The notes under the pieces are model-generated. The model saw only the letters and a program-made list of their open reading frames with translations. It ran no database searches and was not told the DNA's origin. DNA of 5,210 nucleotides. Origin: Anaerolineae bacterium (GTDB lineage Bacteria; Chloroflexota; Anaerolineae; B4-G1). The stretch's first letter is position 1; each line of letters starts with the position of its first letter. The translations under genes and the position numbers were made by a program. Below, piece after piece: positions 1 to 5,004 of this stretch. The stretch is from the NCBI GenBank assembly GCA_030612185.1, contig JAUWOI010000349.1, positions 1 to 5,210 on the forward strand, in the 5' to 3' direction.

Positions 1-434
1 CCCCCAGTCGGTGTCTCTGGGAAGTGGTCGCCAGGCTCTTGATCCCTCCTGACCTCACCCGAGCCCTCACCCATGGGGGGAGGAAGCCGCTCGACGAGGG
101 TCACGACGTCCATCCAGCGGCGCGTGCCGATGAGGCCATCAATGCCGGGGATTGCCTCGGCCAGTTCGTGGGGGCAACGCTGGGAGTAGCAGCCTGCAGC
201 GATGAGCCGTTGCCCGGGCTGCCTGGCCCGCGCCAGTTCCTGCAACACGGCAAGCGACTCCTCACGCGCCGGCGCGATGAACCCGCAGGTGTTGACAATA
301 AGCAGGTCTGCCTCTTCGGGGGTAGCGGTGGCGATATAGCCGGCGCGCTGCAGTAGCGCCGCTATCCCCTCGCTATCCACCAGGTTCTTGGGACAGCCAA
401 GGGAGATTAGGTGGAAACGTCGCAATTTGCTCAT
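1..434 (-). CDS. rimO: RimO, ribosomal protein S12 methylthiotransferase, N-terminal part (cut by window edge)
   Basis: Radical-SAM methylthiotransferase that adds a methylthio group to a conserved aspartate of ribosomal protein S12 (known for the family); cytoplasmic. The first 144 codons are present and open to the left edge. The N-terminal cluster-binding domain fills residues about 5-117 and shows the three expected cysteines: Cys14 in SLGCPKNLVDSE, Cys50 in NTCGFI and Cys82 in AGCYSQR. The SLGCPKNLVDSE signature separates RimO from MiaB. The radical-SAM CxxxCxxC site and the TRAM domain would lie outside the window. The ATG at 434 is the only start that fits: no in-frame start codon lies in the few codons before it, and family members begin about ten residues before the first Cys. 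There is no clear Shine-Dalgarno; a GC-rich hairpin (446-463) sits just upstream. Residues 118-130 (PPPMGEGSGEVRR) look unlike RimO linkers. Identification is firm; the linker reading is inference. Confidence 0.95.
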   Translation of the reverse strand, partial: MSKLRRFHLISLGCPKNLVDSEGIAALLQRAGYIATATPEEADLLIVNTCGFIAPAREESLAVLQELARARQPGQRLIAAGCYSQRCPHELAEAIPGIDGLIGTRRWMDVVTLVERLPPPMGEGSGEVRRDQEPGDHFPETPTG

Positions 435-440
435 AGATGA

Positions 441-463
441 AAAGAGCGGGCGTATGTGCCCGC
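441..463 (-). terminator. Probable rho-independent terminator after the propeller gene
   Basis: Read on the minus strand there is a perfect 6-bp G+C stem, GCGGGC and GCCCGC (446-451 with 458-463), a 6-nt loop, and then TCTTTT (440-445). It lies 34 bases past the stop of the propeller gene, where a terminator is expected. It also sits about 11 bases before the rimO ATG, so it could instead shape the rimO leader. The U-run is short, so termination may be incomplete and rimO may depend on read-through. Confidence 0.55.
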
Positions 464-496
464 CTACGAAGTGTGGTGGATACTCAGTTTGCTTAC

Positions 497-1648
497 CTAC
501 CTTATAATCAAGGGTAGGTAGACAAATTGCCATTCCTCGGTGACTTTGGTTGCGTAGATGAGGTCGTAGCTGCCACCGCAGTAGGCGATATGCGGATTTC
601 CGTCAGTGTCAAGCGCCAGTGGAGTACCGAAGTTTCCTGCGCTCCCCACGGTTTCCAAAACCCATTGGCTACCATCCCAATACGCATATTTGACAATGCC
701 GTCTGTTTTGTTGGTATAGCTGATATGGGGATAACCATTAGCATCAAGGTCCAAAGACGAATTCTGCCCAATCGTGCCCGTGGCTTGGCCGTCAACGGTC
801 TGAAGGTTCCATTTGCTGCCATCCCAGTGAGCGTACTTGAGATCAAAAACCCACGCATCATAATAGCTAATGTGCGGGTTGCCGGTTTCATCCAGGGATA
901 GAGATGTACCACGCTCGGCTAAACTATCGCCGTCTACAGTTTGCTTGACCCACTGGCTCCCGTCCCACCGAGTGTATTTGAGTCCACCCAACGAGGCCGC
1001 ATGGTAGCTGATATGTGGATAGCCATCATTATCCAGACTCAAAGAGCACCCCGCTCCTGATGTGCTGGCATCATCGACGGTTTCCGTGATCCACTGAACG
1101 CCATCCCAGTGAGCGTACTGGAGATCATAATTTGTCCAATCGAAATAACAGATATGCGGATTTCCACTGGTATCAAGCGCCAGAGAAGTGGAATCAGCCA
1201 GTGTTCCAACACCATCAACAACTTCGGGATGCCAGTCGCCGTCCCAATAGGTATACTTGAGTTGATACTGCCCGCTGGCCTCATAAAGATAACTGATGTG
1301 TGGATTTCCATCGTTATCCAGCGCCAGCGAACTGTAGGAACCGACATCGCCTTCGCTCCCGGCCGTTTCGATCTGCCACTGAGTGCCATCCCACCGGGCA
1401 TATTTGAGATCGTCAAGTGTGTCATGGGAGTAGCTAACGTGGGGGTTTCCGTCTGCATCGAGCGCGAGTGAGGGATAGAGACCGACTGTCCCGGCACTAT
1501 CCACAGTCTTCATCTGCCAGGAGGCGACAGCATACACTGACAGATACCGTGAAGCCATAGGCACAGCCAGCACAACCAAAAGCAGCGTGCATAAGGCAAA
1601 CCGCACAAATTTGGACGCAGAGACAAAAGGAGCCATTCGCTTGATCAT
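497..1648 (-). CDS. Secreted seven-repeat beta-propeller protein with YLPLIIR C-terminal tail
   Basis: Function unknown. The 383-residue product starts with a basic stretch and a hydrophobic core at about 16-31, followed by small residues (YAVA, about 39-42), which fits a Sec signal peptide. Cys20 precedes the core, so this is not a lipobox. Residues 44-368 are seven tandem repeats of 43-49 residues beginning near 44, 89, 138, 184, 231, 278 and 326. Each reads roughly W-x3-TVD, SLALDxDGNPHISY, LKYAxWDG. Seven four-stranded units predict a closed seven-bladed propeller; the Asp-rich DxDGNPH turn may bind a cation or only stabilise the turn. Repeat 3 has lost a residue after WDG, and repeat 7 lacks WDG. 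The protein ends EEWQFVYLPLIIR. The start is supported by AGGGGG (1654-1659) five bases before ATG; Met5 has no such site. Base composition is much lower in G+C than rodZ. It could be a surface adhesin, a sensor or a lyase-like propeller; no catalytic motif is evident. Confidence 0.9.
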   Translation of the reverse strand: MIKRMAPFVSASKFVRFALCTLLLVVLAVPMASRYLSVYAVASWQMKTVDSAGTVGLYPSLALDADGNPHVSYSHDTLDDLKYARWDGTQWQIETAGSEGDVGSYSSLALDNDGNPHISYLYEASGQYQLKYTYWDGDWHPEVVDGVGTLADSTSLALDTSGNPHICYFDWTNYDLQYAHWDGVQWITETVDDASTSGAGCSLSLDNDGYPHISYHAASLGGLKYTRWDGSQWVKQTVDGDSLAERGTSLSLDETGNPHISYYDAWVFDLKYAHWDGSKWNLQTVDGQATGTIGQNSSLDLDANGYPHISYTNKTDGIVKYAYWDGSQWVLETVGSAGNFGTPLALDTDGNPHIAYCGGSYDLIYATKVTEEWQFVYLPLIIR

Positions 1649-1653
1649 TTTTT

Positions 1654-1659
1654 CCCCCT
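1654..1659 (-). promoter_or_regulatory. Ribosome binding site of the propeller gene
   Basis: AGGGGG on the minus strand, followed by five A and then ATG at 1648. It selects Met1 over Met5. Part of the same run is the only purine-rich element near the start. Confidence 0.6.
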
Positions 1660-1694
1660 AACGACAAATGCCTTCAACTTTGACCAGTGCGTAT

Positions 1695-1777
1695 CTTCTC
1701 AATAAACTGGGGTTTGACAGATGAGAAACCGGGTTTTCCAGAAAAAACCCGGTTTCTTTCCCCGAATTTTTGAGAAG
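1695..1777. repeat. 83-bp nested imperfect palindrome with a perfect 14-bp core stem
   Basis: The core arms AGAAACCGGGTTTT (1724-1737) and AAAACCCGGTTTCT (1744-1757) are perfectly complementary around the 6-base loop CCAGAA. Outside it GGGG (1709-1712) pairs with CCCC (1760-1763), and CTTCTCAA (1695-1702) pairs with TTGAGAAG (1770-1777). An asymmetric bulge (11 bases against 2) separates the core from the GGGG/CCCC step. The nested arrangement resembles a small non-coding palindromic repeat or MITE-like element rather than a terminator, since no T-run follows on either strand. Dispersed repeats containing an AGAAACCGGGTTTCT-like core are, from memory, common between genes in some filamentous bacteria; this is not verified here. 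Confidence 0.65.
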
Positions 1778-1783
1778 TTGCCA

Positions 1784-1797
1784 TGAGCCTCGGCTCA
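1784..1797. repeat. 14-bp palindrome TGAGCC-TC-GGCTCA
   Basis: Two perfect 6-base arms with a 2-base centre, seven bases beyond the 83-bp palindrome. It could be an operator-like site or a remnant of a palindromic repeat family. No specific regulator is suggested. Confidence 0.4.
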
Positions 1798-1827
1798 CCA
1801 CCAAGGACGAAAATGAACCGAGAGTAG

Positions 1828-1846
1828 GACAAGATGCCATCTTGTC
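1828..1846. repeat. 19-bp palindrome GACAAGATG-C-CATCTTGTC
   Basis: Perfect 9-base arms around a single C. It is too tight to fold into an RNA hairpin with full stem, which fits a protein-binding dyad or a dispersed palindromic repeat. It lies 180-198 bases upstream of the propeller gene start and about 80 bases after the rodZ-like stop. It may be a cis-regulatory site for the propeller gene, or simply a repetitive element. Confidence 0.5.
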
Positions 1847-1924
1847 ACACATCTATTTTCGAAGCAGATACACCAGTGCCTTATTCCGTAAATGGCATAG
1901 CGAACCCAGGCGCGCTAATAAGAG

Positions 1925-2755
1925 TTACGGCACAGAGACCTCACCGCCCGGCCCCCAGGCACGGGTACAGACCTGGCCTCGCCCGCACATCGTCCCTTGT
2001 GACTGCCCGTTGACCGTCACCAGCAGCCCGGCCCCATTGCCGGTATCCACGACGACCATCTCCTGGTCCGACCAACTCTCGACCTGTCCCGGGGCCATCA
2101 GTCCTTCAAACACCGTCTGACCGCCGGTCAGCACGCGCACCCAGACGTGCTCGGTGGCCTCCAACGTCAGTGTCACGCCATCTTCGGGATCAGCCACAAA
2201 GGCAGGAGTGGAAGTCGGGAGGACGGACGTCTCCGCCAGCATCGGGAGTACGGCTTCGGCCGGCGCGGTCACAGTGGCGGTGGCCGCTGCTCGCTCGTCA
2301 GCGCCCCGGCCCGCAAAATACCACACCGCCGTCACGACTGCCAGGAGGACGATGAGCGCGACGCCTACACCCATCAGCGTTCCCAGGCTCATCCAGCGTG
2401 GCCGGGAAGCGGAGACGGGAATATCGCGGGGTTCGAACGTTACCGGCCCGCTGGCCAAACGGGCGGAGGGGGCAGTCTGCGTCTCCGCAGGCACGGTTGC
2501 CGGGACTATGGCCTCGACGCCGCGCGCCTCGGCGTCGCAGCGGGCCAGAACCTCGTCGGGGGAGAGGCCGAGGTAACGGGCATAGATGAGCAGGAAACCG
2601 CGCACCTGCACCTCGCCGCCGGGGAGGGCGGCGAAATCACCAGCCTCCAACATCTCCAGAAAGCGAACCCGGATATGGGTGGCAGCCTCGGTATCCTGTA
2701 GCGTGTCTCCCCTGGCCTCACGAGTCTGACGTAGCCATACCCCGAGCGTTTCCAT
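1925..2755 (-). CDS. rodZ: RodZ-like protein: cytoplasmic HTH, single membrane segment, DUF4115-like C-terminal domain
   Basis: RodZ links the MreB cytoskeleton to the cell-wall elongation machinery in rod-shaped bacteria (known for the family). The 276-residue product has the full architecture: a Xre/HTH_25-type helix-turn-helix at residues about 4-70 (LGVWLRQTREARG, THIRVRFLEMLEAGDF, VRGFLLIYARYLGL), a low-complexity Ala/Pro/Thr linker, one hydrophobic segment at about 124-147 preceded by basic residues (type II topology, C-terminus outside), and a beta-rich DUF4115-like domain at about 192-276 with EHVWVRV and VTVNGQ strands. Two cysteines, Cys257 and Cys263, lie in the external domain and could form a disulfide. 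AGGGGA (2762-2767) sits six bases before ATG. The gene follows rplI after only 25 bases, so the two are probably co-transcribed. Whether this organism uses it with MreB cannot be judged here; it could be a RodZ-family regulator with another role. Confidence 0.88.
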   Translation of the reverse strand: METLGVWLRQTREARGDTLQDTEAATHIRVRFLEMLEAGDFAALPGGEVQVRGFLLIYARYLGLSPDEVLARCDAEARGVEAIVPATVPAETQTAPSARLASGPVTFEPRDIPVSASRPRWMSLGTLMGVGVALIVLLAVVTAVWYFAGRGADERAAATATVTAPAEAVLPMLAETSVLPTSTPAFVADPEDGVTLTLEATEHVWVRVLTGGQTVFEGLMAPGQVESWSDQEMVVVDTGNGAGLLVTVNGQSQGTMCGRGQVCTRAWGPGGEVSVP

Positions 2756-2780
2756 CGCTGATCCCCTGGAAGATGGGCGT

Positions 2781-3305
2781 CTACTGCCCCTCTACCTGGT
2801 CATCCTCCGGCGCTGGCTCCTCCACGGTCTCGGCTGGGGTTACCTCGGGCAGTTCACCTCCCTCTGGCTTCACCACGACCTTGATCTCGGCCACCACGTC
2901 CGCCGCCAGACGTATGGGGATAACGTGTTGGCCGACATGCCGGATCGGTTCGCAGAGGATGTGCTTGCGCCGGTCGAATTTCTCCCCGACCTCGCGTTCG
3001 AGCGCCTCGGCGATGCCAGCAGAGGTGATGGAACCATAGAGACGGCCCTTCTCGCCAGCCTTGGCCTCAAAGGTAAGAGTGAGGCCGCTCAGGCGCTGAG
3101 CAAGCACCTCAGCACGAGCCGCCAGTCGATCCTCCCGGTGCGCAACTGAGACTCGCTGGCGCTTGAATTCTTTCAAAGCACCAGTGGTGGCTTTCGCCGC
3201 TAACCCCTTGGGGATCAGATAGTTGCGGGCGTAACCGGTTGCAACGTCCTTAACATCACCAGCCTGCCCCAGGTTGGGCACGTCACGGGTCAGAATGATC
3301 TTCAC
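2781..3305 (-). CDS. rplI: 50S ribosomal protein L9 with acidic C-terminal extension, GTG start
   Basis: L9 binds 23S rRNA near the base of the L1 stalk and helps keep reading frame (known). Residues 1-38 (VKIILTRDVPNLG, GDVKDVATGYARNYLIPKGLA) are the classic N-terminal RNA-binding domain. A charged helix spans about 42-75, and the C-terminal domain about 76-147 contains GRLYGSITSAGIAEAL and HVIPIRLAADVVAEIKV. The start is GTG at 3305: it gives the conserved L9 N-terminus, with GGAGG nine bases upstream. The longer frame from 3437 would run through tRNA-Leu and is rejected. The 174-residue length exceeds the usual roughly 150; about 26 extra residues, rich in Glu, Pro and Asp, follow the normal end and look disordered. 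It is not next to rpsF, ssb or rpsR here, as is common elsewhere; instead it follows two tRNA genes and precedes rodZ. Confidence 0.96.
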   Translation of the reverse strand: MKIILTRDVPNLGQAGDVKDVATGYARNYLIPKGLAAKATTGALKEFKRQRVSVAHREDRLAARAEVLAQRLSGLTLTFEAKAGEKGRLYGSITSAGIAEALEREVGEKFDRRKHILCEPIRHVGQHVIPIRLAADVVAEIKVVVKPEGGELPEVTPAETVEEPAPEDDQVEGQ

Positions 3306-3314
3306 GTTTATTTG

Positions 3315-3319
3315 CCTCC
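3315..3319 (-). promoter_or_regulatory. Ribosome binding site that fixes the GTG start of rplI
   Basis: GGAGG on the minus strand, nine bases before GTG at 3305. It lies in the 45-base gap after tRNA-Leu and is the only strong Shine-Dalgarno there, so it settles the start. Confidence 0.8.
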
Positions 3320-3350
3320 AATTCGCAGACCTCAAATGCGCCCGGCACAA

Positions 3351-3433
3351 TAGGGCGGGAGGGATTCGAACCCACACGTCCTTGCGGACAGAGGATTTTA
3401 AGTCCACCGCGTCTACCGTTTCGCCACCGCCCC
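3351..3433 (-). tRNA. tRNA-Leu, anticodon UAA
   Basis: An 83-nt class II tRNA decoding UUA. Acceptor GGGGCGG pairs with CCGCCCT (first pair G-U), then U8 G9, a D arm GCG/CGC with GGTAGA in the loop, anticodon loop CTTAAAA (anticodon at 3398-3400), a variable arm GTCC-GCAA-GGAC, and T loop TTCGAAT. The discriminator is A73, as expected for leucine. CCA is not encoded, so it must be added enzymatically. Oddity: the anticodon stem GTGGA/TCCTC and the T stem GTGGG/CCCTC each carry a U-U mismatch (28-42 and 50-64). These could be real or sequence errors. It lies 56 bases after tRNA-Cys and 45 before rplI on the same strand. Confidence 0.93.
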
Positions 3434-3442
3434 GCATACGCT

Positions 3443-3467
3443 ACGGGCAGCCACGCACACTGCCCGT
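3443..3467 (-). other. 8-bp inverted repeat in the spacer between the two tRNA genes
   Basis: ACGGGCAG (3443-3450) and CTGCCCGT (3460-3467) form a perfect 8-bp stem with a 9-base loop. No T-run follows, so it is more likely a structured spacer or a processing signal between tRNA-Cys and tRNA-Leu than a terminator. A competing 6-base inverted repeat, GCACAC (3455-3460) and GTGTGC (3481-3486), overlaps it. Confidence 0.4.
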
Positions 3468-3489
3468 CGTTTCAGGTGCCGTGTGCAGG

Positions 3490-3562
<73 letters not shown>

Positions 3563-3577
3563 CGATCTGCCGACAAA

Positions 3578-3606
3578 ATTCTACCATGCATTGCCCTTCT
3601 CCGCAA
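3578..3606 (-). promoter_or_regulatory. Sigma70-type promoter for tRNA-Cys and the downstream minus-strand genes
   Basis: On the minus strand TTGCGG (3601-3606) and TAGAAT (3578-3583) are separated by exactly 17 bases, and TGG directly before the -10 gives an extended -10 element. Transcription would start near 3571, about ten bases before tRNA-Cys. No other good promoter is visible before rplI, so this one may serve the whole tRNA-rplI-rodZ unit. Confidence 0.7.
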
Positions 3607-3614
3607 GTATTGGT

Positions 3615-3643
3615 TTGTCCTATTCAGGATGCTGTGCTATACT
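3615..3643 (+). promoter_or_regulatory. Sigma70-type promoter for the MFS transporter gene
   Basis: TTGTCC (3615-3620) and TATACT (3638-3643) with a 17-base spacer, plus TGC before the -10 (extended -10). The start point would be near 3650, giving a leader of about 44 bases. It is divergent from the tRNA promoter; the two -35 boxes are only eight bases apart, so the polymerases would compete for space. Confidence 0.72.
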
Positions 3644-3660
3644 CGCCCCACATTTCTTCT

Positions 3661-3694
3661 ATGAGGAGGCACACAATTATGAGGAGGCACACAA
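3661..3694 (+). repeat. Tandem duplication of the ribosome binding site and start context of the MFS gene
   Basis: ATGAGGAGGCACACAA occurs at 3661-3676 and again at 3679-3694, period 18, with no difference. Each copy carries GAGGAGG. The second copy (3681-3687) is six bases before the ATG at 3694. The first copy (3663-3669) is nine bases before an in-frame ATG at 3679, and a further in-frame ATG lies at 3661. Alternative starts would add MRRHT or MRRHTIMRRHT. The ATG at 3694 is preferred because MNSKLDYKKTFLIG is the natural N-terminus before the first membrane helix. Confidence 0.85.
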
Positions 3695-5004
3695 TGAACT
3701 CGAAACTGGACTACAAGAAGACATTCCTGATCGGCTTCGGTTTCTTCGGCATCAGTGTGATGTGGACGCTTTACAACGCTTACGTGCCGATCTACCTGCA
3801 GGCAGGCAGTCCAACGTTTAATGCACCCGGGGAGGTGGGCTTCGGCCTTGGCGCCGGCCTGACCGGCGTGATTATGACGTTGGACAACATCGCCGCCTTC
3901 TTCCTCTTGCCGCTGATCGGTCTCTGGTCCGACCGGATCTGGACCCGCTTCGGTCGCCGTTTGCCGTTCATTCTCGTGCTCGCCCCCATCGCGATTGTGG
4001 CGTTCATCCTGATCCCCGTGACAGTTCAGATGATCCCGCCCGAACTCAGCGGACAGGTTGACCAGTTGGGGACACCGCTGGCGCTCTTTATGATTGCCAT
4101 CGGCATCTTTCTGACGGCGATGGCCTGTTTCCGCACGCCGGTGGTCGCGCTCATGCCCGACCTGACACCCAGCCCGCTGCGCTCCCAGGCCAACGGAGTC
4201 ATCAACCTGATGGGGGGCGTGGGGACATTGATCGCCACATTGGGCAGTAGTTTCCTGTACGGGATGGGACGTTTGGTACCCTTCGCCTTCGGCGGCGTGC
4301 TGATGGGCGCGGCGGTACTGATGCTGCTGTTCTTCGTCAGGGAGCCACGTGAGTTTAAGGCTGCCGTCCACGAGGACGAGGGGTTGGGCGCGCTGCGCGG
4401 CATCAAGCGCATCTCGCCGGAGGCCCGCCGCAGTCTGGCGTTCCTGATGGCCGCCATCTTCTGCTGGTTCGTCGGCTACAACGCCGTCGAGACCTTCCTC
4501 TCATCCTACGGGGTGAGCGAACTGGGGATGTCCACCGGCACAGCGCCGCTGCTGCTGGGGGTGGCGTCGCTGGCTTTCCTGGCTTGCGCGATACCCTCCG
4601 GCTACATCGCGGCCCGCTTCGGGCGGCGACGGACTATCATTTCCGGCCTGGCAATCTTTGGTCTGTTGCTGGTGGCGAACTTCTTCCTGCGCAACGCGAC
4701 GTTGATCTGGGCCGTCATGGCGGTGGGGGGGATAGGCTGGGCGCTGGTCAACATCAACTCGCTGCCCATGGTGGTGGACATCTCGGCCTCCGACGCCGAC
4801 CTGGGGACCTACACGGGGCTGTACTACATCGCCGCGCAGTTGGCCGCCGTGGCGGGGCCGATGATCAACGGCTACATCGTGGAGTGGGGCGGCGGCGACT
4901 ACAACCTGATCTTCGTCGTGACACCAGCCTTCTTTGCCCTGGCGATCCTGTGTATGCTGAGGGTGACGAAGGGGGAGGCGAAGACACAAGCAGTTAGCAA
5001 TTAG
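3694..5004 (+). CDS. MFS transporter, SLC45/GPH-like (probable sugar or glycoside-cation symporter)
   Basis: Inner-membrane secondary carrier. The 436-residue product is the usual MFS length with about twelve hydrophobic segments. The first-half MFS motif A is at 76-89 (GLWSDR, then RFGRR) after the second helix; a degenerate second-half copy is at 303-313 (GYIAARFGRRR). The stretch 150-176 (VVALMPDLTPS, RSQANGVINLMGG) is the pattern I associate with the SLC45 and glycoside-pentoside-hexuronide group, as is SLPMVVD with GTYTGLYY near 357-378. A charged cytoplasmic loop at about 217-246 separates the halves. The substrate cannot be read from sequence; no sugar-use genes are adjacent. Expression signals are strong: promoter 3615-3643 and GAGGAGG six bases before ATG. 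The last residues, QAVSN, and the stop codon are written by a heptamer repeat starting at 4991, so the C-terminus has been reshaped. Codons are very G+C rich, like rodZ. It stands alone, divergent from the tRNAs. Confidence 0.93.
   Translation: MNSKLDYKKTFLIGFGFFGISVMWTLYNAYVPIYLQAGSPTFNAPGEVGFGLGAGLTGVIMTLDNIAAFFLLPLIGLWSDRIWTRFGRRLPFILVLAPIAIVAFILIPVTVQMIPPELSGQVDQLGTPLALFMIAIGIFLTAMACFRTPVVALMPDLTPSPLRSQANGVINLMGGVGTLIATLGSSFLYGMGRLVPFAFGGVLMGAAVLMLLFFVREPREFKAAVHEDEGLGALRGIKRISPEARRSLAFLMAAIFCWFVGYNAVETFLSSYGVSELGMSTGTAPLLLGVASLAFLACAIPSGYIAARFGRRRTIISGLAIFGLLLVANFFLRNATLIWAVMAVGGIGWALVNINSLPMVVDISASDADLGTYTGLYYIAAQLAAVAGPMINGYIVEWGGGDYNLIFVVTPAFFALAILCMLRVTKGEAKTQAVSN

Larger units (their letters stand above)
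1649..1924. other. Palindrome-rich intergenic region between the rodZ-like gene and the propeller gene
   Basis: 276 bases with no credible gene. A 64-codon minus-strand reading frame at 1658-1852 runs straight through the palindromes and has no ribosome binding site or recognisable product. The stretch holds three inverted repeats, listed separately (1695-1777, 1784-1797, 1828-1846). It must contain the propeller gene promoter if that gene is transcribed on its own, but I found no convincing -35/-10 pair on the minus strand. No T-tract follows any of the stems, so none is a standard terminator for rodZ. Confidence 0.7.

Noticed and set aside
508..1497. Other open frames in the propeller gene region on both strands
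   Set aside because: They are periodic shadows of the repeat structure in alternative frames.
1679..1708. TTGACC then TAAACT with 17-base spacing on the plus strand
   Set aside because: The -10 match is weak and no plus-strand gene lies downstream before 3694.
1658..1852. 64-codon minus-strand reading frame in the intergenic region
   Set aside because: It crosses three palindromes, has no ribosome binding site and resembles no known protein.
2154..2701. Several open frames on the plus strand opposite the rodZ-like gene
   Set aside because: Open frames by G+C bias only; Ala/Arg/Gly-rich products without domain signals, and the minus strand encodes a recognisable protein.
3306..3437. Upstream extension of rplI to an ATG at 3437
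   Set aside because: It would translate tRNA-Leu; the GTG at 3305 has GGAGG and gives the conserved L9 N-terminus.
3637..4371. Long minus-strand open frame opposite the MFS gene
   Set aside because: His/Gln/Glu-rich translation typical of the complement of a G+C-rich membrane protein gene; no motif or start signal.
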